A DNA stretch of 64,000 nt, taken from the NCBI GenBank assembly GCA_964475835.1, contig CAYYYL010000005.1, forward strand, positions 60,923-124,922. The letters are read 5' to 3'. Origin of the DNA: JABDCI01 sp964475835. Lineage in GTDB: Bacteria; Verrucomicrobiota; Verrucomicrobiia; JABWAM01. A program made the translations under genes and the position numbers. Each line of letters begins with the position of its first letter. Positions within the stretch are counted from its first letter, which is position 1. The notes under the pieces were generated by a model. The model saw nothing but the letters and a program-made list of their open reading frames with translations, did not search any database and was not told where the DNA came from. Below, in pieces: positions 51,419 to 61,429 of the stretch.

Positions 51419-51871
51419 ATGGATACACACAAGGATGGAGGACAAAAGGCTCCCAGTTGGTTTTCGATCCGGGAAGCAGCGGACTACCTTCAAGTGGGGG
51501 AGCCGACGCTCTATCGATGGATGCGTGACGGGAAAATTACTTATCGAAAGGTGGGAGATTCGACACGATTTTTAAAACAGGATTTGGATGCGGTGGTGGT
51601 GGTGCACCCAAGTGAGAAGGATGTGGAAAAGGTGACCCTGTTTTGCCCGGTGTGTCATCACGATGAATTGGTGGAAGGGATGATCCAGAGTACGGGACGA
51701 AACTATTTTGTTCCAAAAAAAGCGAAGTTTTGGACCTTCGCCACGAGCAACGTGGAGACACAGGCCCACATGTGCACGCGTTGTGGGGCGCTAACTTGGA
51801 TTGGAGATGTGACCAAGCTGGAAAGCCTTCGCGAGGCGAAAAAAAGTGGAGCCGAGAAAAATTCAGAGTAA
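51419..51871 (+). CDS. excisionase/MerR-type HTH protein with C-terminal zinc ribbon
   Basis: This 150-residue protein has an N-terminal winged helix of the helix_turn_helix_17 (excisionase) type: FSIREAADYLQVGEPTLYRW then GKITYRKVGDSTRF. The C-terminal part has two Cys pairs (LFCPVCHHDE and HMCTRCGAL) forming a likely zinc ribbon. Such proteins are small transcription factors. Family members without phage context are usually regulators of neighbouring genes. It is divergent from the lipoprotein across about 80 nt of AT-rich DNA that could be its target. Confidence 0.8.
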   Translation: MDTHKDGGQKAPSWFSIREAADYLQVGEPTLYRWMRDGKITYRKVGDSTRFLKQDLDAVVVVHPSEKDVEKVTLFCPVCHHDELVEGMIQSTGRNYFVPKKAKFWTFATSNVETQAHMCTRCGALTWIGDVTKLESLREAKKSGAEKNSE

Positions 51872-52577
51872 AGGCGAAATTTCCTTTTCGAAATTTTTTT
51901 GTGTGGAAACCCGGGTAGGCCTCCTTCGCCCGTCTCATCATTTCTAAGCAAAGGCATTTTGCGCATGGAAACATGCGAGGGCCGGGCGCGTCTCTGCGCC
52001 CGGATCTGCCGCAAGTACCCGGTGGGCTACCGGCTTCTGATTTTAGACGTGATTTTTAAACATCCTAGCCCTCTCAACAATGGGAGTCTTTTCTAAGTCC
52101 TTCAGGTCAAATTGCTTGGTCAAGCAGCAAGCAGTTGGTCCGCCACAATCGAATCCAAAAGGTGATTTTTTGAAGTCCACGCAAGAGTTGCAGTGGTCTG
52201 AAAATTGTACACGCTGCATTTTGCATACAAAAGTCGCCTTTAAACTATTGACTTTATATGTATAAATGAGGAGTCAATTAGTTTTTGCGATAATTCTAGT
52301 GTAAAAATATGGACATATGCAAATTTGCATGCAAATTGGCGCCATTTTTGTGTTTTGTCTCAAGGAATGAGGAGTGAATCGAACTCATTCAGATTATTTT
52401 TGGTTCAATTCCGAGGTTTTGCAGAAATTGCATGATTTTTGAGGATGTTTTTTTCTCTGAATTGAGATCTTTTTTCAAAACGAAGATTTCGAAGGAAGGG
52501 GGTTTTCTCAAGTTTGTTTGGTGGGTTGTTCCTTGAAGGGATGATAGGTTGGCTTGGGTGATGCTTGTTGAGAGGGT
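51872..52577. other. 706-nt intergenic region upstream of the GH9 gene
   Basis: No gene is supported. It contains dispersed repeat copy 2 (51984-52044), then AT-rich DNA with an inverted repeat ATTGACT (52247-52253)/AGTCAAT (52272-52278) and a perfect 14-bp palindrome ATGCAAATTTGCAT (52317-52330). These are possible regulator sites for the giant GH9 gene. No clear -35/-10 pair with proper spacing is visible. Confidence 0.55.
51984..52044 (+). repeat. dispersed palindromic repeat, copy 2
   Basis: Related to the reverse complement of 7503-7565, beginning with the GGGCGC-GTCTCT-GCGCCC hairpin. The long 11-bp stem of copy 1 is not preserved here. Confidence 0.75.
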
Positions 52578-55500
52578 GTGAAAACCATCCTTTCTCGTCT
52601 GGGACTTGTTCTGAGCATGTTCCTCGCGGTTTCGGTCCAGGCGGCGACGTCCTCGATTGATTTGAATCTTCTTGAGATGCCCCCGGTTGGAGCGAACGGT
52701 CTCCGAATTCTTTCACCCACCATGTTGGAGCTGGTGGTTGTGAATACGAAGCCATTGGATCCCGGTCATGTGACCATGTGGGATTTTGTGGATTCGAGCA
52801 ATCAGCTGCACCTTCCTTCCACCGCTGAATTTGTGGTCAAGGCGGGCACGCAGACAATCACCGTGCAATCGATCGGTTTCAAGCGGCGTGTGTTGTACGC
52901 GCCGTTGAGTCCGCGTGATTTGCGGATCCTGAGTTCGATTTATCTCGTTCTCGGAACTCCGATCGCCAGTAACCAGACGGTGCAGGTGACCAATCCGAGC
53001 GGAGCGCTGTGGCCTTCCAGCATGCAATTCACGGATATCGCGGATCCGATGCGCTTGAATCCGGCGATTCACGTGAACCAGATCGGGTACATGCCGACTT
53101 TTTCCAAGAAGGCGATGGTGGGTTACACGCTGGGGTCTCTCGGTGACATGAATCTTGCGGGCATCACCACCTTCAAACTGGTGAGTGTGAGCACGGGCGC
53201 GGAAGTTTTCTCCGGCACGCTGACGCTTCGCAAGGATGTTGGCTTCACGTGCACGCCGGTGCCTTATCAACAAATGCTCGAGGCGGATTTCACGGCGTTC
53301 CAGACGCCGGGCGAGTATTGGCTGATGGTGCCTGGAATGGGGGCGTCCTATCCGTTTATGATCAATGAGGGGATCGCGGGTGTGGCGGCTCGGGCGTATG
53401 AGCTTGGCATTTACCATCAACGTTGCGGCACGAGCAATGATCTTCCGTTCACCCGTTTCGTCCATGGGGCCTGCCATACGGCGCCTGCGACGGTTCCGGA
53501 TGCGGCTTCGGTCAACTGGCAGTTCATCACCAGTGCCACGGCGGATTTCGCCGCGAACCCCAAATTCACCGCTCCTCAGCTGACGAGTCCCTCGGCATGC
53601 ATGTATCCCTACGTCAATGCAGGCCCTATGGATGTTTCCGGGGGTCATCATGATGCCGGCGACTACAGCAAATACACAATCAACAGCGCCATGTTCACCC
53701 ACGCCCTTACGTTTGCCGTGGATTCCTTTCCGGGAGTGGCGGCCCTGGATAATCTAGGAATTCCCGAGAGTGGGGATGGGAAGAGCGATGTGTTGCAGGA
53801 GGCCAAGTGGGAGGCCGATTTTCTGGCCAAGATGCAGGATTCGGACGGGGGATTCTACTTCCTCGTCTATCCCTATGATCGCAAATACGAATACAACGTG
53901 ACGCCGGACCACGGTTCGCCCCAGGTGGTGTGGCCCAAGACCACGTCGGTCACCGCTTCCGCAGTGGCGGCCCTTGCGGAGATCGGATCCTCTCCTTTGT
54001 TCCGTCAAAACTATCCTGTGGAAGCGGATCGTTACCTTTTGAAGGCCAAGGCGGGATGGGATTTTCTGGAGAGGGCGATCGCGAAGTATGGAAAGGATGG
54101 TTCGTACCAGAAATTGACCCACTACGGACACAGCTTTGGACATGATGACGAATTGGTTTGGGCGGCTGCGGCGATGTTTGCCGCCACGGGGGATGACTAC
54201 TATCAGCAGAAAATGATGCAGTGGTTCCCGAATCCGAATGATCCAGCGACCCGCCAGTGGTCCTGGTGGTATATGTTCGAGGGCTATGGCTGCGCGGTGC
54301 GTACCTACGCCTTTGCCGCACGAAGCGGACGCCTTCCTCTGGCGAAGATGAATGCGGCCTATCTCGCGAAGTGTGAGACCGAGGTCAAGAATGCAGGACA
54401 GGCGCTTCTCTCCCGCACTACGAATTGTGCTTATGGCAGCGCGGTTTCTGCGGAAATCAAGCGCTTCCTGCAGACAGGATGGTATTTCTCCAGTGACCAG
54501 GCATTCGACATGGCGGTGGCCTACCAGCTGGATGCGAATAATGGATACATCGATGCCATCATCCAGAACCTGAACTTTGAACTTGGCTGCAATCCCAACA
54601 ACGTCAGCTTCATCACAGGCCTTGGCTGGAAACGCCAGCGTGAGATAGTGCACCAATACGCGGTTAATGATCGCCGCATTCTTCCTCCCTCCGGAATTCC
54701 CCTTGGAAATCTCCAGAACAGTTTCATGTTCAACAGCAAGTACCAGACCTCCGCGGGAGGGAATGAACTGAAGGCGTTGAGCTTCCCTATCGATGATGGA
54801 AATGTTTCGGCCTTCCCGTACTACGATCGCTGGGCGGATTCGTATAACGTGAACACCGAGTTTGTGAACGTGAACCAGGCCCGAAGTCTGGCAAGTCTCG
54901 CATTCCTTTTTACCAAAACGAGTCTGAAAAACCAGGCTTGGCGCTCCATCACGCCGACGATCACGGGAGTTGCCTCCCAGGTGACGGTGAGCAATCAGGT
55001 TGTTGCCACTGTACAGGCGAGCGGATTTGATCTCACCCAGGCGAACGTGGTGTGGGAGACTGCCGGCAAGGAGCCCGCTTTCGGAAGAACCTTCACGTTC
55101 ACCCCTACTGTGGTGGGAACCAACTTTGTGGAGGCTGAAATCCAGATGCCCGATGGTCGCCGCGCCTCAGCTGCCTTGGATTTCACGGTGGTAAAATCAG
55201 CGACGACACCGACACCCACACCAACCCCCACGCCCACTCCCACCCCGACGCCGACACCTACTCCCTCAACCAATGTGGTTGGCAATGTGACGGTAAGTAT
55301 CCGCTCCTACGATCCGACCACATCGGTTCTTACAGGCGGAAGTGGAAGTTTCACCATCATGCGCAGCAAAGCGACAGCGGATCCTTTGACGGTGGCATTC
55401 CTGATTGGGGGTACGGCTGTTAATGGACTCGACTATACCTTGTTGTCCGGTATGGCAACCATTCCCGCGAACTCGAGCGGAGTTACGACTCGCGTAGTAC

Positions 55501-58082
55501 CTCTGAGTCACTCTCTGAATGTGGCGACCCAGAGCGTCGTGATCACGCCGGTGATCGGTCCCGGGTATACCGTGTCCACACCCAACACAACCACCGTGAC
55601 GATTACGGGAAACCCTCCGGCTCCCACGCCGACCCCAACACCCGTGGTGACCAATACTCCTCCGGTTGTCGTGCCTCCTGTGGTGACCAATACTCCCCCT
55701 GTAGTTCCCACCCCCGTGCCAACACCAACCCCGACACCTACGCCTACGCCTACGCCTGTGGTGACGAATACACCTCCCGTGGTGGTGCCTCCCCCTGTGG
55801 TGACCAATACGCCTCCCGTTGTTGTCGTTCCCCCTGTCGTGACCAACACCCCTCCGGTGACACCCACGCCAACCCCGACCCCAACCCCGGTGGTGACCAA
55901 CACTCCTCCTGTGGTGGTAACGCCGGTTCCTGCTCCTGTACCAGCTCCGGTGGCGGTGACGATTCCTCAAACGGGGTTGCAACTCTGGTTGAAAGGGGAT
56001 GCAGGTGTGAGCCGGGATGCTGCAAGCCGAGTGGATGCCTGGACAGATCAGTCGGGCAAGGGAAACAATGCCTGGCAGACGGGCGCTGCGAGACCCCTCT
56101 ACGTGACCAATGGCGTGAATGGGCTTCCCGTGATTCGTCTGGACGGAAACACGACCTTCATGCGTGTGTCGAACAAGCCCGGACTCGAATTCTCGGACAT
56201 GACATTCTTCATCATGGCTTCCCTCCGTGATACATCGTCCACCCAGGCGCTGCTCTCCAAGGATGAGGGTGGTGGGCCTGTGAACAAGTGGATCTACTGG
56301 TTTACGTCTGGAATGCTCGACATGCATGTGCAGCCTGGATTCATCCACAGCTTCTCGTCGGGTTTCACTCCGGGAAATGGACAGATGACGTTGTTCTCCC
56401 TGGTGAAGCAGGGAGGCATGTATTCCCATTACAAGAACGGCGTGGGACTGGGGGGATCGGTCACAAGTCCTTCGATCCCCACCACGGATGCGGATCTTTT
56501 CATCGGGCAGGCTGAGGGACACAACTTCCTCAATGGAGATGTCGGGGAGGTCCTGGCCTACAGCGGCGCGCTTCCCAACTCTGAAAGGCAGGCGGTGGAG
56601 GATTACCTGCTGGTGAAATATGGATTGAAAGCGGGTCCAGCCGTGGTGGTGCCTCCTCCTCCCGCGACCGACAGCACGCCTCCGACGGCGCCCACCAATC
56701 TGTCCACCGTGCCGGTTTCAAAAACCCAGGTGGATCTGGCATGGACGGGCTCCACGGATGACGTCGGAGTGGTCGGCTACCGGATCTTCCGGAATGGAAC
56801 CCAGATTGGTTCATCGAGTCGCTCCTCGTTCTCCGATACCACCGCCACGTTTGGTGTGGCATTGAGCTATGCCGTGGCCGCCCTTGATCTGAGCGGCAAG
56901 GTGTCCTCCCAGTCCGTCGCTGCGGTCGTGACGATTGCAGATGCCGATGGGGATGGTGTGCTGGATAATGTCGAACTCGCCCAGGGAACGGATCCGACCA
57001 ACGCGGATACCGACAGTGATGGAATTTCGGATGGAACGGACAAACTTCCCCTGGATTTCTTTAACGGGATTGCTCCTGTGTTGACGATCTCCGGTGGAAA
57101 TAATCAAGTCAGCTCGGGCACCAATGCCTTCCTGCCCCAGGCGTTGAAGGTGCTGGTGACCTCCTCCAATGGAACCCTCCTTGCGCGTGCCCCGTTGACC
57201 TTCGTGGTGCAGCAGGGTGGAGGAAAGGTTTCGGCATCCACCACCGGAACATCGCAAGTGGTTTCCCTCAGCGTGCGTGCGGATGCGAACGGAACCGCCC
57301 AGGTGTTCTTCTTGCCTCCGGCGGTCATCAAGATGACCGATCGCATCTCGGCGACCGCATCCGGCACGACGGCCAGGGTGATGTTTGCGGAAAATGTGGG
57401 TGTTTTTGATCTGCCCCAGGATGGAATGAAACTTTGGCTGAAAGCGGATGATGGGGTTACCAAGGATGCCAACGGATATGTCTCCGACTGGACGGATATC
57501 TCCGGTATCGGAAATAACGCGGCGCAATCGATCGCCTCCTCACGTCCTCATTGGGTGGACGCGGTCATCAACGGGAAGCCAGCCGTGCGCTTCGATGGTT
57601 CCAATGACTTCCTCAATATCGCCAGCAAACCTGAGCTCAATTTCAAGGATATGACCTTCTTCGTGGTCATGTCTTCGAAGGATATGAACTCCGTTCAGGC
57701 TCTTCTCTCGCGCGATGAAGGGGGTGGACCCGTGGATAAATGGATCTACTGGTACCTCGGGGGCGTGATGGATATGCATGTGCAACCCGGGTTTATCCAC
57801 AGCTTCTCCAATCCCTTCCAGCCCGGAGTGGGCAAGGTTCACGTCATCGAATTCGTCAAGGATGGGGCTTCCAGCACCCACTTTGTGGATGGACAATCCA
57901 TTGGGGGAGCTTCCACCGATCCGAATATGCCCATGATCGAAGCGAATATGAGCATCGGCCAGGCGGAGGGACACTACTTCCTCAACGGGGATATCGCGGA
58001 GATCCTCATCTATGACCGGGCCCTGTCGGCCGCGGACAAGCAGACGGTGGAGAACTATCTCGCGAACAAATACGGTCTTTGA
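52578..58082 (+). CDS. giant GH9 cellulase-like protein with Calx-beta, two LamG modules and TP-rich linkers
   Basis: This 1834-residue protein starts at GTG with a signal peptide (SRLGLVLSMFLAVSVQAA). A CelD-type N-terminal Ig-like domain (about 150-270) is followed by a GH9 (alpha/alpha)6 domain (about 270-790). Its catalytic base motif is DAGD at 359-362 (GGHHDAGDYSKYT); other features are HDDELVWAAAAMF, ELGCNPNNVSFITG and the acid candidate Glu761 (NTEFVNVNQARSLASLAFL). The region 873-893 is a (TP)n linker, then a Calx-beta-like domain (895-1010), a TP/NTPPVV linker (1015-1130), LamG-1 (1135-1350), FN3 (1365-1450), TSP3 (1455-1495), Ig-like (1500-1610) and LamG-2 (1615-1834). GH9 enzymes hydrolyse beta-1,4-glucans; the rest is probably carbohydrate binding. 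It is convergent with the NHL/CBM9 gene. Confidence 0.9.
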   Translation: MKTILSRLGLVLSMFLAVSVQAATSSIDLNLLEMPPVGANGLRILSPTMLELVVVNTKPLDPGHVTMWDFVDSSNQLHLPSTAEFVVKAGTQTITVQSIGFKRRVLYAPLSPRDLRILSSIYLVLGTPIASNQTVQVTNPSGALWPSSMQFTDIADPMRLNPAIHVNQIGYMPTFSKKAMVGYTLGSLGDMNLAGITTFKLVSVSTGAEVFSGTLTLRKDVGFTCTPVPYQQMLEADFTAFQTPGEYWLMVPGMGASYPFMINEGIAGVAARAYELGIYHQRCGTSNDLPFTRFVHGACHTAPATVPDAASVNWQFITSATADFAANPKFTAPQLTSPSACMYPYVNAGPMDVSGGHHDAGDYSKYTINSAMFTHALTFAVDSFPGVAALDNLGIPESGDGKSDVLQEAKWEADFLAKMQDSDGGFYFLVYPYDRKYEYNVTPDHGSPQVVWPKTTSVTASAVAALAEIGSSPLFRQNYPVEADRYLLKAKAGWDFLERAIAKYGKDGSYQKLTHYGHSFGHDDELVWAAAAMFAATGDDYYQQKMMQWFPNPNDPATRQWSWWYMFEGYGCAVRTYAFAARSGRLPLAKMNAAYLAKCETEVKNAGQALLSRTTNCAYGSAVSAEIKRFLQTGWYFSSDQAFDMAVAYQLDANNGYIDAIIQNLNFELGCNPNNVSFITGLGWKRQREIVHQYAVNDRRILPPSGIPLGNLQNSFMFNSKYQTSAGGNELKALSFPIDDGNVSAFPYYDRWADSYNVNTEFVNVNQARSLASLAFLFTKTSLKNQAWRSITPTITGVASQVTVSNQVVATVQASGFDLTQANVVWETAGKEPAFGRTFTFTPTVVGTNFVEAEIQMPDGRRASAALDFTVVKSATTPTPTPTPTPTPTPTPTPTPSTNVVGNVTVSIRSYDPTTSVLTGGSGSFTIMRSKATADPLTVAFLIGGTAVNGLDYTLLSGMATIPANSSGVTTRVVPLSHSLNVATQSVVITPVIGPGYTVSTPNTTTVTITGNPPAPTPTPTPVVTNTPPVVVPPVVTNTPPVVPTPVPTPTPTPTPTPTPVVTNTPPVVVPPPVVTNTPPVVVVPPVVTNTPPVTPTPTPTPTPVVTNTPPVVVTPVPAPVPAPVAVTIPQTGLQLWLKGDAGVSRDAASRVDAWTDQSGKGNNAWQTGAARPLYVTNGVNGLPVIRLDGNTTFMRVSNKPGLEFSDMTFFIMASLRDTSSTQALLSKDEGGGPVNKWIYWFTSGMLDMHVQPGFIHSFSSGFTPGNGQMTLFSLVKQGGMYSHYKNGVGLGGSVTSPSIPTTDADLFIGQAEGHNFLNGDVGEVLAYSGALPNSERQAVEDYLLVKYGLKAGPAVVVPPPPATDSTPPTAPTNLSTVPVSKTQVDLAWTGSTDDVGVVGYRIFRNGTQIGSSSRSSFSDTTATFGVALSYAVAALDLSGKVSSQSVAAVVTIADADGDGVLDNVELAQGTDPTNADTDSDGISDGTDKLPLDFFNGIAPVLTISGGNNQVSSGTNAFLPQALKVLVTSSNGTLLARAPLTFVVQQGGGKVSASTTGTSQVVSLSVRADANGTAQVFFLPPAVIKMTDRISATASGTTARVMFAENVGVFDLPQDGMKLWLKADDGVTKDANGYVSDWTDISGIGNNAAQSIASSRPHWVDAVINGKPAVRFDGSNDFLNIASKPELNFKDMTFFVVMSSKDMNSVQALLSRDEGGGPVDKWIYWYLGGVMDMHVQPGFIHSFSNPFQPGVGKVHVIEFVKDGASSTHFVDGQSIGGASTDPNMPMIEANMSIGQAEGHYFLNGDIAEILIYDRALSAADKQTVENYLANKYGL

Positions 58083-58089
58083 TTGAGGA

Positions 58090-61000
58090 TCATTCCGCGT
58101 CAAGAATCCACGTTCCCCAGAGCTGAGGAGTGAGCANNNNNNNNNNAGTCCGGTGGCCTTGTTGTGCCAGTAGGCGCGTTGAATGGTTTGAAAACCGTTT
58201 CCAATCAGGATTCCCACGTCACCCCGAAGGGTGGCGCCCGGTTTGGATTCGAGTCCAAGGAGTGCAAGGGGGAGGGAGATTTCATAACCAAAACCTGAAT
58301 AACGATCGGTTTTGTTGCCAAAAAAATTCCCGGCATGGAACTCCTCAACCTCAACTCTTCCCGAGGCGAATTTCAAAGAGTCGGAGATTTCCTCGATCCG
58401 GTCAAATTCGACGGTCCGGCCTGGGCCGCTGAAGGAGATGGGATGGGGGGATCCGGGGCTCGCGGCGTGGTAGATCATGGCGACGGGCTTGTGTTCAACC
58501 AGGCTCACGATTATTCGCTTATCGCCTTCCACCAGTTGGGATCGTTCTTCTTTACCAGGGGCTTGTGATCCCAGCATGAAATCGAATCCCCCGCCGCTTT
58601 TGAAGAGAAGGGGGAGGGAGTCCCCCTGGTTGTCGAGGAGGTTGGGATGCCCCGTTTTAAAGGCTGCATAGAGTCGGTCGCCGGAAATCATCAAGGCCGC
58701 CTCGGTTTTGGTGTCGATGCGGACCCATTCGCTTCCCTTCCAATCGTCGAGATTTCCGTCCACCCGGGGTGCTGTGGATCGGCATGACACGAAAAGCTTG
58801 TCCCTGCCTTTTTCCGACACCCGACGGGCGGCGACTTCCATCGAATAGTCCTGACATTGTTTGAGGAGTTCGGGGGTGATTTCCAGGTCGAAGCGGGGAA
58901 GGGGTTGCAGTGAGTCAAGTCCATCCACCCGGATGATGTGATTGTTATTCTGAATGTAGATCCCCCCGCCTTCGGTCTGGTTGAGGGTATTGAAGAAGCT
59001 CTCCGTGCCGAGAGAGAAATCGTTCATACGCATTTCCCGTTTCACGGTTGCAGGCCACGGTTGCGCCATGCGGACATCCTTGAAGAGGGTAGCGACAAAG
59101 AGCCCGTCGGAGGTGAGAAGGTAGGCGTTGCCCATGTTTCCGTTCATGCCCCAAAGATATTGTCCATTGATTCGAACAGGAGGGCCAAGGAATCGAGTGG
59201 CTCCCACCATGAGCCCGGGTTCCGTTGGAATGGGAGCGTAGTGGGAAGCGTGGAGCCCCGGCCATGGGTTGGGATAGGTCCAGAGGAGTTTCCCATCCCG
59301 GAATCCCTGGATGGGACCCGTGGTGGCAACACTCCACCCATCGGGAAGATCGAGGATTTGTCCGCCGCCTGAATTTTCCATCCAAAAGGCGGGAGAGAAT
59401 CGTTTGGTGGCTTTGGAAAGATCGTAGATGGGGACATGTTTGGAAGTGAATCGACGGACTTCCAGACGCGATGAATCAGGCAGAGTGAATGCGAGGGTGG
59501 AATCGAGGGTGACGCCTCCCCATGAGGAGGTGTCGAGAAATTGAAGTTCCGAGGCATCCATCCTTCCGTTCCCGTTTTCATCCGACCAGACGAAGCTGCC
59601 CTTTTTGGATTTGAGGACTGATTCATTCTCAAGATCCACATAAGCCTTGGAGAAAAGATTGAGCCCTTGGGCACTTCCTGCGGCGGCGACAAGATGGGCG
59701 ATGCCCTCGCGCATATGCCAGATGCCGGTGATGGGGGTGCCGGTGACGGCCGCCCCGCTGAAGGCGTTGACCATGTAAAGCTGGTTGCTCACCATCAAAG
59801 GCGTTTCCGGAGATGGTTTCCACTCCGGCAGGGTGCAGGCGGAAGGGCTGGGTTGGTGATAAATTCCCGAGAGTTGGCTTTTACCAGAAGACCAGTCGAT
59901 CTGGAAACTCATGCCATCGTGGTAAAATCGATTTCGATCCGAGGGATCGAGAAATCCACCCCCCCCATAGACGGTGGGACCTTGGAAGTCCTTGATCAGA
60001 TTTCCCTCCAGACTCCAGACGCTGATCCGTTTGGGTTGAAAGTTTTCTTCGGCGACCCACAGGGTTTCCTTTCCATTTTGTTCCACGATGGCGAGTCCTC
60101 TGGGGGAGTGCATCTCCTGGGGATCGTAGGGCCCATCATGGGGGGTGTTTTCCCTGCCGATGGAACGCAGGTAACTTCCGTCCGGGTGGAATACAAGGAC
60201 CTGGTGGTGCTTTCCGTGATCGCTGACGTAGATCAGCCCCTGATGGTCGAGGACGATGGCCTGGGGGGCTTGCAACCGGGTTGCGATCAAAAGGTGGCTG
60301 GATGCGGGGTCGGGTTTTCCGTCGGGAAGAAGTGAAAACTGAAGGAGTCGTCCTTCGCTGAGGACAAGCAGATTCCCCTTGGAATCGAATGCGAGGCCGC
60401 CTGGATCTTTGCAAGGGAGGTGATGAACGACTTTGTGCTCCCTGGCGTCAACCACCATGATTTCATTGAGGGAGGGGAGACTACAGTAAAGGCGTCCGTT
60501 CCAGGCGGCAAGGCCGCGCACAGAGGGTTTGGAATGAGTATCCCAAAAAAATTCACGGACGGTGACGGAGGATGATTCCCTGGTGGAAAAATGAAATGGC
60601 GGGTGCAGTACGGATTGATCGCGGCCGCTTCCGAGACGTGAATCCGAAGGCTGTTGTCCGGGGGTGTCGAGGATGCATTGGAGGCGAAGTTCGTTTTCCC
60701 ATACGGAGGCAAGATAGGCGCGGTGTCCGGGGATGGGGGTGGGACCGGGATCACGCGCCAGACAGTTCGCGCCAGTCCAAATTCCACCCGCCCAGATCTG
60801 ACCTCCAAGTTTGTGACCTTCGGGATTCAGAACCACGATGCCGTGTTCGTTTTCCGTCAACCAACTTCCCGCAAGGATCCGATCAGGAGGAACGAACAGG
60901 ATGGAACAAGGGGGGGTGTGATTGGCGAGCCAGCCGCCTTTCCCGTCCGCAGTGTTCCATGGTGGATTTCCCGGGTTGTAGAGGGTGAATTCGTAATGAA

Positions 61001-61355
61001 GCTCTACGGGTTTTCGACTTATTCCGCGAACATGATAGGGGCCTGCCTCAACCCGGTTTCCGTGAACCTCGTAAATGCCGTGGTGCCACTCGCCGGATCT
61101 GCCGCTTTCATCTAGTCCATCCCACCAGATGGTGTTGTCACCTGCGGGGAATGGGGTTTCGTTAATCAAATTTCGGATGCGACGCCCCTGCCTGTCCTCG
61201 ATGACCAGAGTGACCAGCCTTGGTTCCTCGAGATGAAATCGAATGGGAATAGGGGGATGTTCCGGAGCGGGCGCACCCGAGATCCCTCCCATGGAGGCGA
61301 GCAGGAGGAGCAGGAATGAGAGGGGGTTCGAACGCCCTTTTGGCGCGGTCGGCAT
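58090..61355 (-). CDS. secreted NHL-repeat protein with FlgD-like head and CBM9/DOMON-like tail, split by assembly gap
   Basis: The start at 61355 gives MPTAPKGRSNPLSFLLLLLA, a signal peptide; the frame is open to 61433. An N-terminal FlgD-type Ig-like domain (LVIEDRQGRRIRNLINETPF) is followed by NHL/propeller units (GLAAWNGRLYCSLPSLNEIM, PGGLAFDSKGNLLVLSEG, IYVSDHGKHHQVLVFHPDGS). The C-terminal CBM9/DOMON-like module begins near residue 863 (PRVDGNLDDWKGSEWVRI). The frame reaches the gap at 58146 after YWHNKATGL. Beyond it, in another frame, is LTPQLWGTWILDAE and a TGA at 58090-58092, the expected family ending. So the gene continues across the gap and is not a fusion with the antisense of the GH9 gene. 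It ends 8 nt from the GH9 stop. Confidence 0.8.
58137..58146. other. scaffold gap (10 N) within the 3' end of the NHL/CBM9-like gene
   Basis: Ten N. The flanking frames (last codon CTN at 58148, first codon NTG at 58137) require a real gap of 3k+2 nt, so 10 is a placeholder. From the usual length of this ending, about seven or eight residues are missing. No duplicate flank is seen here. Confidence 0.75.
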
Positions 61356-61429
61356 AGGGGAATGGGAAATGGGTCCTGACCCTGGGTGGGAGGGGATGGG
61401 ACCTAGCAAAGTCGAAGACGGAAGACGTG

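Noticed and set aside
55195..55910. TP-rich DNA repeats as a CRISPR array or VNTR locus
   Set aside because: They are in-frame codon repeats encoding proline/threonine linkers of the GH9 protein, without unique spacers.
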